From Bacillota bacterium (GTDB taxonomy: Bacteria; Bacillota; Clostridia; Lachnospirales; Lachnospiraceae): 64,000 nucleotides of DNA. The DNA lies in contig JAEZZO010000053.1 of the NCBI GenBank assembly GCA_023418475.1, positions 1 to 64,000 on the forward strand, read 5' to 3'. Below the pieces are notes generated by a model. That model was given only the letters and a program-made list of their open reading frames with translations. It was not told the DNA's origin and did no database searches. Both the position numbers and the translations under genes were made by a program. Positions 57,213 to 64,000 of the stretch are shown one piece after another. Within the stretch, counting starts at the first letter, position 1. Each line of letters begins with the position of its first letter.

Positions 57213-58862
57213 ATGTATAAGGTTTTTTTGGTGGAGGATGAAATTGTAATACGGGAAGGGATTAAAAATAATATACATTGGGAAGAAGAGGGATTTAAGA
57301 TTGTAGGAGATGAAAGTGATGGCGAATTGGCATATCCGATGATTCTCAGAGAACAGCCGGATATTTTGATTACTGATATAAAAATGCCATTCATGGATGG
57401 TCTCTTATTAAGTAAATTATTAAAAAAAGAAATGCCGCAGCTTAAAATCATTATTATTAGCGGATACAGTGATTTTGGATATGCACAACAGGCAATCGAT
57501 ATTGGGGTCAGTGAATATCTGTTGAAGCCAATTACCTCTGTCAAATTAGTGGCAGCAGTAAAAAATGCAGCGGCAGCAATTCAAAAGGAACGGAAGGAAA
57601 AACAGATACTGGAGCAATACCAGCTGCTGGTTTATCAGAAGCAGGGAGAAAAAAGAAAGGATTTCTTTCATGCATTAGTTAGCGGAAAAATGTCTCTTTC
57701 GCAAATAATTGAACAGGAAGAAGAACTTGGCATCAATATGGTGGCAAGTGTTTTTAGCGTGTTACTGTTTCAATTTAAGGTAGAGGAGGACATGTACGAA
57801 TATTCGAATGAGATAGTACAGTGTGAAACCGAAATGGTCAATGCTCTTAAGGGGTTTCCTGATATTAAAGTATTTGAACGCGGAATGGATGGGTGGGCTT
57901 TTATTCTTCTGGGCGAGAATGAATTACAGATAAATGCATTGACACAAGAACTTCGTAACCTGTTAATTCAAGTATGCAAGGACAGGGTACATTATTTTGG
58001 AGGACTAGGCCGCAATGTCCACCGCATTCGCGACATACAGCAGTCATATCTTGATGCGAACAAGGCCTTTTCCTTGCGCTATTTTGTAAACTGGGACCAG
58101 TTCTTATCCTCTGACGATGTGCATAACATCCGGTCTCAAATTGAGAGCGGGATTAATGTCAGTGAATTAAATCTTGAAAAACTGGACAGAAATCTGCTGG
58201 AAGATTTTCTCAAGAGAGGGACTATTCATGATGTCGATGAATTCGTAGACAGCTATTTTGATGGTTTCGGTTCTAAAGCTATGAATTCCACTCTTTTTTG
58301 GCATTATATTATAATGGATGGATATTCTGCCATCATAAAATTTCTAAAAACTTTAAATTACCCAAAAGAAAAAATAGATAACAGCCTTAAGAGTATGAAT
58401 CGAATTATCGATCAACCTACCGGCTTTGAGGTCAACGAATTTTATAAATCAATCCTGAAGGAAGCAATTGATCTGCGAAATAAAAATAGTCAGAAACGAT
58501 ATGCGGTTCTGATTGAACAGGCAAAAGAATATATGAATCATAAATTTGCTATGAGCGGACTTACATTGGATATGGTTGCATCAACGGTAAATGTCAGTCC
58601 TAATTATTTCAGTCTGCTTTTTAATCAGGAAACCGGAAAGACCTTTATTGAGTACCTAACGGATATCCGTATGGAGAAGGCAAAGGATTATTTAAGATGT
58701 TCCAGCCGAAGAATAACGGAAATAGGTTTTTTGGTAGGATATCAGGATTCACATTATTTCAGCTACATATTTAAAAAAACACAAAACTGTACACCATCAG
58801 AATACAGACTCCAAGGGCAGTGTGAAGAAAAAGTATCTTCACACGAAAGAATCTTTGAATGA
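57213..58862 (+). CDS. YesN-type response regulator (receiver plus AraC DNA-binding domain)
   Basis: The 549-residue protein has a receiver domain (KVFLVEDEIVIREGI; Asp in ILITDIKMPFMDG; KPITSVK), a long helical middle region, and a C-terminal AraC-type double helix-turn-helix (LTLDMVASTVNVSPNYFSLL and RITEIGFLVGYQDSHYFSYIF, then TPSEYR). It works with the kinase encoded downstream to control sugar transport genes, by analogy with Bacillus YesN/LytS-type pairs. The ATG at 57213 sits behind a G-rich SD. Two hairpins overlap its stop and the gap before the kinase gene. Confidence 0.92.
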   Translation: MYKVFLVEDEIVIREGIKNNIHWEEEGFKIVGDESDGELAYPMILREQPDILITDIKMPFMDGLLLSKLLKKEMPQLKIIIISGYSDFGYAQQAIDIGVSEYLLKPITSVKLVAAVKNAAAAIQKERKEKQILEQYQLLVYQKQGEKRKDFFHALVSGKMSLSQIIEQEEELGINMVASVFSVLLFQFKVEEDMYEYSNEIVQCETEMVNALKGFPDIKVFERGMDGWAFILLGENELQINALTQELRNLLIQVCKDRVHYFGGLGRNVHRIRDIQQSYLDANKAFSLRYFVNWDQFLSSDDVHNIRSQIESGINVSELNLEKLDRNLLEDFLKRGTIHDVDEFVDSYFDGFGSKAMNSTLFWHYIIMDGYSAIIKFLKTLNYPKEKIDNSLKSMNRIIDQPTGFEVNEFYKSILKEAIDLRNKNSQKRYAVLIEQAKEYMNHKFAMSGLTLDMVASTVNVSPNYFSLLFNQETGKTFIEYLTDIRMEKAKDYLRCSSRRITEIGFLVGYQDSHYFSYIFKKTQNCTPSEYRLQGQCEEKVSSHERIFE

Positions 58863-58920
58863 GCACAGCGGTGCCCATTCAAAGATTCTTTACCAACTAT
58901 TAAATGCCGCATTGCGGCAT
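58847..58920 (+). promoter_or_regulatory. Tandem hairpins between the YesN-type and YesM-type genes
   Basis: AAGAATCTTTGAATGAGCAC (58848-58867 region) pairs with its complement ending near 58890 (one mismatch, loop about four bases), and the YesN stop codon lies within the stem. ATGCCGC (58904-58910) pairs with GCGGCAT (58914-58920). They could attenuate the downstream kinase message or set mRNA ends. Confidence 0.6.
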
Positions 58921-58938
58921 AATATGGAAGGATGGAGA

Positions 58939-60435
58939 ATGATAAAAAATAGTAACGCGAAACCAATCAAATACCCATTAAGATGGAAGCTCTTCCTGGT
59001 AGCTGCTGTTATTATCGTACCGATGATTATACTCTCAATTTACCAGATAGCGGCGCTGCATAGCTATAGTACGGCATATGATACGATTGTACGAAGAATT
59101 ACCTCTGCGAATAATTATAACCTTAATTTTAAAGAGGAAATGGATGAAAGTATGTATAAAATTGTAGTAGAGGCAGAAACCTTTGAATCCATTAATGACA
59201 GCAGTGATTTGAAAAATCCTTATCAGCTGATAAAGTCTGCCAGGGATAATTTTACTAATCTCCAGAAGATAACCTCCAGCAGAGAAAGCCTGGACTGGAT
59301 CAAACGTATTTTGCATAATCTGAATACTCTTGAGGATCGAATCAATGAAATACGTGACAATCTGAAGCAGGAAGGTCATTACGAAGAAAATATAAAGATG
59401 CTGGAATCAGATGTTTATATTCTGACAGAGCTGTTTCAGGAAGAAATTCAATATTACATCTATTATGAAACTCAGAATTTTGAAGCCATCAGGAAGAGCC
59501 TGAATGATCAGGTTACGGATGTGATTGTGACAATTATTATTGCATTAACTTCTATCATTATGGCATCGGTTCTTGTTAACATCCTTGTAACGGACAGTAT
59601 CACAACTCCACTAAGGATGCTGTGCGATAAGACGGCTATGGTTGCAAAGGGGGATTTTACAACAAGGACAACCTGTGAGAATAAGGATGAGCTGAAAATT
59701 CTATCAGACAGCTTTAACGATATGGCTTATAAATTGGAGCAGCAGGTCAAAAGTATCCGGTTGGAGCAGGAAAATTTAAGACATATGGAATCAAAGCTTT
59801 TACAAACACAGATAAATCCACATTTTTTATATAATACATTAGATACCATTATCTGGTTGATTGAAGGAAACAAGAATAAAGAAGCAATCGATATTGTGGT
59901 AGCTCTTTCTGAATTTTTTAGAATCGTTGTCAGCAAAGGAAGGGATTTTATTACAATACGAGAAGAGGAAATACATATCAACAGTTATCTTCAGATACAG
60001 CAGTCCCGCTATAAGGATATTCTCGATTATGAAATTGTAATTCCGAAGGAGCTGCACTGCTATCAAATTTTGAAGCTGACGCTGCAGCCTCTTATTGAAA
60101 ATTCTTTATACCATGGGATTAAGATGCTAAGAGCCAGAGGAAAAATAACAATCACAGGCGAAATTAAGGACGGAGTTATCTACTTTCATGTAATTGATAA
60201 TGGGGTAGGGATGAAGGAAGAGGAATTATCTGCATTAAGAAAAGAAGTAGAGCTTCCAGGCAGTAAGCAGAGTACCGGCTTTGGACTGGCAAATGTCAAC
60301 AAGCGCATTAAACTAAACTACGGCAAGCAGTATGGGCTGGAGATACACAGCCAAAAAGGAGAAGGCACCGACATTATTATCAGAATTCCGGCTAGACTGG
60401 CAGAGAGTGAACAAATTGAGGTGGAGTATGAATAA
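58939..60435 (+). CDS. YesM-type sensor histidine kinase
   Basis: The 498-residue protein has TM1 near 18-40, an extracellular domain of about 155 helix-rich residues, TM2 near 195-217, HAMP, then the His_kinase domain with phosphoacceptor His in QINPHFLYNTLDTIIWL near residue 293, and a HATPase with LIENSLYHGI, DNGVGM and GFGLANVNKRI. It phosphorylates the AraC-type regulator encoded upstream. The YtfQ-like lipoprotein gene overlaps its end by eight bases, so the lipoprotein may present the sugar signal to this kinase. The ATG at 58939 has GGAAGGATGGAG upstream; the longer frame lacks an SD. Confidence 0.92.
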   Translation: MIKNSNAKPIKYPLRWKLFLVAAVIIVPMIILSIYQIAALHSYSTAYDTIVRRITSANNYNLNFKEEMDESMYKIVVEAETFESINDSSDLKNPYQLIKSARDNFTNLQKITSSRESLDWIKRILHNLNTLEDRINEIRDNLKQEGHYEENIKMLESDVYILTELFQEEIQYYIYYETQNFEAIRKSLNDQVTDVIVTIIIALTSIIMASVLVNILVTDSITTPLRMLCDKTAMVAKGDFTTRTTCENKDELKILSDSFNDMAYKLEQQVKSIRLEQENLRHMESKLLQTQINPHFLYNTLDTIIWLIEGNKNKEAIDIVVALSEFFRIVVSKGRDFITIREEEIHINSYLQIQQSRYKDILDYEIVIPKELHCYQILKLTLQPLIENSLYHGIKMLRARGKITITGEIKDGVIYFHVIDNGVGMKEEELSALRKEVELPGSKQSTGFGLANVNKRIKLNYGKQYGLEIHSQKGEGTDIIIRIPARLAESEQIEVEYE

Positions 60436-61693
60436 AAAAATAAAAATCATATTATGGATCATCTTTTCCGGCTTAATTATATTAGCCAGCTGTAGTCTCA
60501 GACCTTTGAAGAATTTCCAGAACATAGATTACAGTGATGTGCAGGATAGAAATTCTGATTTGATAATTGTGGGCTTCTCGCAGCTGGGTTCTGAGTCAGA
60601 CTGGCGGACAGCAAATACCAAGTCTATTCAAAATGCTCTCTCCAAAAAGAACGGTTTTTCGCTCATCTATGCAAATGGAAGGCAAAGCCAGGAAAATCAG
60701 ATTAAGGATGTGAGAAGCTTCATTTTTCAGGAAGTAGACTATATTGTTATTGCCCCGGCAACAGAAACCGGATGGGATACAGTGCTTGAGGAGGCCAGGG
60801 AAGCAAATATTCCGGTTATTATAGTAGACCGTATGATTGATACAAATAAGGAAAATCTTTATGCAGCCTATGTGGGGACGGATAAATATGCAGAAGGCAA
60901 AAAAGCAGGCATATGGCTGGAGAAATATATAAAGAAACAAAAAGAGAATGCGAATACCGTACAGACAGGTAAATCCTTCCCCAAAGGGACAGTACTACAG
61001 GGAAGTAAACCTTCTTCTGAAGAAAAAACAGAAAATAAATCTGCATCGGAGGGAAGAACAGTCCAGGAAAATAAACCTATCTCAGACGAAAGTGCAGCAC
61101 AGAGAAGTAAATCTCCGCCCGGAGAAACAACAGTGCAGGAAAGTAAAGCTATCTCTGGGGGAGCAGTCGCCAAGGAGAAGGAGCAGAAGACGGATATTCT
61201 AAATATAGTTGTCCTTGAAGGAACAGTAAATTCAACGGCCCAAATCGGACGTTCGAAGGGCTTTGAGGATATTGCCCGAAATCATAAAAACTGGCATATT
61301 CTTGCACATGAAAGCGGTGAATTTACCAAGGCAAAGGGCAAGGAAGTAATGGAGAAATATTTACAGGAGTTTGATGATATAGATGTGTTAGTATCGCAAA
61401 ATGATGATATGACCTTTGGAGCGATAGATGCCATCCAGGAAGCCGGATTAACCTGCGGAGAAAACGGCAGGATCAAAATTATCTCCTTTGATGCTGTATC
61501 AAAAGCCTTTGACCTGATGGAAGAGGGATTGATTAATGCAGATATTGAATGTAATCCTTTGCAGGGTAAGCTGATTGCTTCTATAATAGAAGGGTTGAAA
61601 AAAGGGGAGAAGGTGGATAAGGTTTCCTATATGGATGGAAGGGTTTTTGAAGCGAAAAACGCCGCAAAAGATCGTATTGGCCGGGTTTATTAG
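60428..61693 (+). CDS. YtfQ-like sugar-binding lipoprotein with inserted repeat linker
   Basis: The 421-residue lipoprotein has a signal peptide with Cys at 22 (LIILASC). The periplasmic-binding fold matches galactofuranose-binding YtfQ: IIVGFSQLGSESDWRTANTK, QENQIKDVRSFIFQEVDYIV, APATETGWDTVLEEA, then IVVLEGTVNSTAQIGRSKGF and VLVSQNDDMTFGAIDAIQEA. Between the lobes (about residues 168-255) lies a low-complexity insert with three degenerate units (around QGSKPSSEEK, QENKPISDES, QESKAISGG). Its overlap with the kinase gene suggests it serves as a signal-presenting subunit. The ATG at 60428 has GAGGTGGAG. Confidence 0.85.
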   Translation: MNKKIKIILWIIFSGLIILASCSLRPLKNFQNIDYSDVQDRNSDLIIVGFSQLGSESDWRTANTKSIQNALSKKNGFSLIYANGRQSQENQIKDVRSFIFQEVDYIVIAPATETGWDTVLEEAREANIPVIIVDRMIDTNKENLYAAYVGTDKYAEGKKAGIWLEKYIKKQKENANTVQTGKSFPKGTVLQGSKPSSEEKTENKSASEGRTVQENKPISDESAAQRSKSPPGETTVQESKAISGGAVAKEKEQKTDILNIVVLEGTVNSTAQIGRSKGFEDIARNHKNWHILAHESGEFTKAKGKEVMEKYLQEFDDIDVLVSQNDDMTFGAIDAIQEAGLTCGENGRIKIISFDAVSKAFDLMEEGLINADIECNPLQGKLIASIIEGLKKGEKVDKVSYMDGRVFEAKNAAKDRIGRVY

Positions 61694-61799
61694 TTTGTAT
61701 CATAAAAAATCAAACAATATTCATAGAAATTTCAACGATAGAAGATTTTGCTCTAAAAACGCAATAAAAAAAGTTACAAAATCTGGGACGATTTCCGTA

Positions 61800-61840
61800 T
61801 TGATTACCACTGAAGTTTACTATACTTGTATATACAAGTA
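61800..61840 (+). promoter_or_regulatory. Promoter with 18-bp perfect palindrome (GntR/TreR-like operator)
   Basis: TTGATT (61800-61805) and TATACT (61821-61826) are 15 bases apart. TACTTGTATATACAAGTA (61823-61840) is a perfect palindrome covering the -10/+1 region. The form resembles operators of HutC/TreR-type GntR repressors. No such regulator is in this window. Confidence 0.6.
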
Positions 61841-61879
61841 AGCTCATTAATTTGAGTGAAAAATATGGAGGAGATATCT

Positions 61880-62854
61880 ATGAAGAAATTGGTTTCTTTA
61901 GTACTTGTTATTGCACTTGTATTCTCTCTTGCTGCATGTGGTAAGAAAGATACGGCGACTTCAGGTAAATCGGACAAAAAAATTACGGTTGGTGTTGTAC
62001 AAACGAATGCAAACGAATCTGACTGGCGTACCGCTAACACGAAATCTTTTAACGATGCCTTCAAAGACGCAGGCTTTGATATTAAAATGGTTTTTGGTGA
62101 GGGAGATCATGCAAAACAAATTTCGCAGGCACAGCAGCTTATTCAAGAGGAAGTTGACTATCTTGTTGTCTTAGGACTTCAATCAGCTGGCTGGGAAGAT
62201 GTGGCAAAGGCTGCAAAGGAAGCCGGAATACCCTTTATTATGGCAGACCGTAAGCTTGACCTTCCGGATGATCTTTACACTGCAATGGTTTGCTCTGATT
62301 TCGAATCAGAGGGCAAAAAGGCTGTTGATTGGTTGAAGAAGCAGGCACTTGCAAGCAACAATATAGTTGTTCTTGGCGGTGATACAGGTTCCTCGGCTCA
62401 GCTTGGCCGTTCCAAGGCAATTGAAGACGGTGCAAAGGCAAACGGATGGAATATAGTATTTAACCAAAATATGAAGGGTTGGGACGAAACTCTTGCGAAG
62501 CAGGCTGTTGCTGATCTGATTGCCGGTGGAACAAAATTTGATGTTGTCTATGCTGAGAACGATAATATGGCTCGTGGTGCATGTTCCGCTATGGATGCTG
62601 CAGGTATTACATATGGCAAGAGCGGTGATGTAAAGGTTATCTCTTTTGACGCAAATAAGTGGGCACTTGAGAATGTTCTGGCAGGCAAATTTAATCTTGA
62701 CGTTGAATGTAATCCTCTTCACGGACCACGTATTGCTAAGCTTATACAACAGCTTCAGAATGGCGAAAAGGTAGATAAAAATGTCTATGTTGATGAGAAA
62801 ATGTTTGACTGTGACAGCTTAACCAAGGATGTTGTTGATGCACGTGCTTATTAA
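61880..62854 (+). CDS. ytfQ: YtfQ-like ABC sugar substrate-binding lipoprotein
   Basis: The 324-residue lipoprotein has a signal peptide with Cys at 20 (LVFSLAAC). The mature part is a periplasmic-binding type 1 domain close to YtfQ: VGVVQTNANESDWRTANTKS, QAQQLIQEEVDYLVVLGLQS, MADRKLDLPDDLYTAMV, VLGGDTGSSAQLGRSKAIE and DVVYAENDNMARGACSAMDA. It delivers a sugar, possibly galactofuranose-like, to the ABC importer encoded next. SD GGAGGAGA with the ATG at 61880. The promoter carries an 18-bp palindrome, and a hairpin follows the gene. The related lipoprotein upstream lacks a transporter role in this view. Confidence 0.9.
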   Translation: MKKLVSLVLVIALVFSLAACGKKDTATSGKSDKKITVGVVQTNANESDWRTANTKSFNDAFKDAGFDIKMVFGEGDHAKQISQAQQLIQEEVDYLVVLGLQSAGWEDVAKAAKEAGIPFIMADRKLDLPDDLYTAMVCSDFESEGKKAVDWLKKQALASNNIVVLGGDTGSSAQLGRSKAIEDGAKANGWNIVFNQNMKGWDETLAKQAVADLIAGGTKFDVVYAENDNMARGACSAMDAAGITYGKSGDVKVISFDANKWALENVLAGKFNLDVECNPLHGPRIAKLIQQLQNGEKVDKNVYVDEKMFDCDSLTKDVVDARAY

Positions 62855-62857
62855 TTA

Positions 62858-62870
62858 GAAAAACGTTTTC
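62858..62870. promoter_or_regulatory. cre-like palindrome after the binding-protein gene
   Basis: GAAAAACGTTTTC is a CG-centred palindrome resembling catabolite (CcpA) sites. It lies four bases after the stop codon of the sugar-binding protein. Confidence 0.35.
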
Positions 62871-62900
62871 AATTGCATATAAGGTGGGGTAGTGATCATA

Positions 62901-62958
62901 ATGCGCGGTGGCGAGTATGTGGATATGGGTATTGTTCGCAGATTCAGGCACCGCGCAT
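62901..62958 (+). terminator. Intercistronic hairpin between binding protein and ATPase genes
   Basis: ATGCGCGGTG (62901-62910) pairs perfectly with CACCGCGCAT (62949-62958). It has no strong T-run. It is a likely attenuator or RNA stabiliser that lets the binding protein exceed the other transporter subunits. Confidence 0.6.
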
Positions 62959-63031
62959 TTATCTGATTATGAAAAGGCAGGAAGATCCTATCCGAATATC
63001 GTACCGGAATGGAGGTTTGAATATTACTACG

Positions 63032-64000
63032 ATGCAGGACATAGTACTTACAATGAGAGGTATTTATAAAAGCTTTCCCGGTGTACGTGCTTTACAGAAT
63101 GTGGATTTTACTTTATGTGAAGGTGAAATTCACGCACTGATGGGTGAAAACGGAGCTGGAAAGTCTACATTAATAAAGGTTTTAACCGGAGTTTATATAA
63201 AAGATTCCGGAGAAATTCATATCAAAGGTATGGATAAAGCCGTTACTATTAAGTCTCCGCAGGATGCTCAAAAGCTTGGAATAAGCACGGTGTACCAGGA
63301 AATCACATTGTGCCCAAATTTGACGGTTGCAGAAAATCTGTTTATTGGAAGAAGCAATGATTTATTAATTGATTGGAAAAAGAATATTATCAGGGCGGAA
63401 AGCATTTTAAAAAGCCTTGAGATTCCGGCTAAACCGACGCAGCAATTGTCTAACTGCTCCATTGCAGTTCAGCAGATGGTGGCGATTGCCCGTGCCGTTG
63501 ATATGGAATGCAAGGTTTTAATTCTGGATGAACCCACTTCATCGCTGGATGAGCAGGAGGTTGCCAAGCTATTTGCATTAATGCGAGAGCTTAGGGGTAG
63601 AGGAGTTGGTATAATATTTGTAACGCATTTTCTGGATCAAGTTTATGAGCTATGTGACAAAATTACTGTTTTACGTAATGGAGAACTTGTCGGAGAATAT
63701 CAAATTAAGGACTTACCCAGGGTAGAGCTTGTTGCCAAGATGATGGGGAAGGAGCTTGGTGATCTGGCTGAGCTGCACAACGAAGTGGAATCTCGCAGAG
63801 AAGATGCAAAAGTAACAATTATAGAAGCAGAAGGATTATCCAGTATCTCAGGAATTAAACCTTTCAACTTCACTGCATACAAAGGGGAAGTAACCGGTTT
63901 TGCCGGACTACTTGGCTCCGGCCGCAGTGAGTGTGTACGTGCAATCTTTGGAGCGGATAAAGTCATTAAGGGTAAGCTTAGAATTAAAGGAGAAGAGGTT
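63032..64000 (+). CDS. ytfR: Sugar ABC importer ATP-binding protein (YtfR-like), cut by window end
   Basis: The frame runs open to base 64000 (323 codons seen, about 500 expected). The first nucleotide-binding domain has MGENGAGKSTLIKVLTG, TVYQEI, a degenerate signature LSNCSIAVQQMVAIARAVD, LILDEPTSSLDE and FVTHFLDQVYELCD, patterns I associate with YtfR-type galactofuranose ATPases. The second domain has begun near residue 260 (FTAYKGEVTGFAGLLGSGRS). It energises import with the upstream binding protein; the permeases must follow outside the window. The start is uncertain: GGAGG lies 16 bases before ATG 63032 and one base before an in-frame TTG at 63017. Confidence 0.88.
   Translation, partial: MQDIVLTMRGIYKSFPGVRALQNVDFTLCEGEIHALMGENGAGKSTLIKVLTGVYIKDSGEIHIKGMDKAVTIKSPQDAQKLGISTVYQEITLCPNLTVAENLFIGRSNDLLIDWKKNIIRAESILKSLEIPAKPTQQLSNCSIAVQQMVAIARAVDMECKVLILDEPTSSLDEQEVAKLFALMRELRGRGVGIIFVTHFLDQVYELCDKITVLRNGELVGEYQIKDLPRVELVAKMMGKELGDLAELHNEVESRREDAKVTIIEAEGLSSISGIKPFNFTAYKGEVTGFAGLLGSGRSECVRAIFGADKVIKGKLRIKGEEV

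Noticed and set aside
62901..62966. 21-codon frame starting at the hairpin after the sugar-binding protein gene
   Set aside because: It spans the 10-bp stem and is better explained as an RNA structure.
1..64000. CRISPR arrays, tRNA and rRNA genes, prophage
   Set aside because: No regularly spaced repeats, cloverleaf sequences or phage structural genes were seen on either strand.

Overview
The window looks like chromosomal DNA of a strictly anaerobic, low-GC clostridium, most likely a Lachnospiraceae member (Clostridium cluster XIVa). The signs are an NAD-linked multisubunit [FeFe] hydrogenase, oxygen defence by rubrerythrin and superoxide reductase under a PerR-like regulator, a QueT transporter, YesMN-type sugar two-component systems, many chemotaxis and GGDEF sensors, and strong AGGAGG ribosome binding sites with frequent TTG starts. 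I see no rRNA, tRNA, CRISPR array or prophage.

Layout. 1-375: tail of a group II intron. 0.6-7.8 kb: lipoprotein PPIase, YgiQ radical SAM enzyme, DEAD-box helicase, PerR-like repressor, reverse rubrerythrin. 7.9-9.4 kb: MazG-like protein and decayed mobile DNA, including a frameshifted serine recombinase. 9.5-13.5 kb: cupin, XRE-cupin regulator, DMT exporter, chemoreceptor. 13.8-19.0 kb (minus): bifurcating-type hydrogenase operon. 19.4-24.0 kb (plus, divergent): a signalling cassette built around a second, sensory-type [FeFe] hydrogenase, with a degenerate GGDEF protein, two DRTGG proteins, an RsbW-like ATPase and a PHP protein. 24.1-28.0 kb: AsnRS, LCP protein, QueT with a likely preQ1 leader. 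28.2-30.5 kb: BlaI/BlaR1 pair. 30.5-34.7 kb: Uma2 remnant, LacI regulator, large probable carbohydrate-active protein. 34.9-38.8 kb: GGDEF sensor, BMP lipoprotein, alpha/beta hydrolase. 38.9-42.8 kb (minus): YtrA-type GntR operon with an ABC system. 43-47.6 kb: AraC regulator divergent from a tiny membrane protein and two ABC exporters. 48.2-50.2 kb: superoxide reductase, ferritin, rubrerythrin-like protein. 50.5-56.8 kb: unknown protein, chemoreceptor, DUF2680-like secreted protein, OmpR/HK pair. 57.2-64 kb: YesMN two-component system, YtfQ-like sensor lipoprotein, YtfQ-like binding protein and YtfR-like ATPase, cut by the window end.

Two dispersed intergenic repeat families run through the window. 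Family A (about 125 bp, a hairpin at each end) sits directly after the T-tracts of intrinsic terminators and resembles IS200/IS605-derived elements. Family B (about 97 bp, terminal inverted repeats, 7-8 bp target duplications) is a MITE. Mosaic copies joining the two occur near 25.6 kb and 57.1 kb.

The most interesting unit is the divergent hydrogenase locus (13.8-24.0 kb). A catalytic NADH/ferredoxin hydrogenase operon, with a Rex-like site at its promoter and an embedded histidine-kinase-type ATPase, faces a cassette that pairs a hydrogenase-like sensor with an anti-sigma-type ATPase, DRTGG modules and a PHP protein. I infer an H2/redox feedback circuit, but the output is not evident from sequence. 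Functions are read from motifs and recalled family knowledge; no searches were run.
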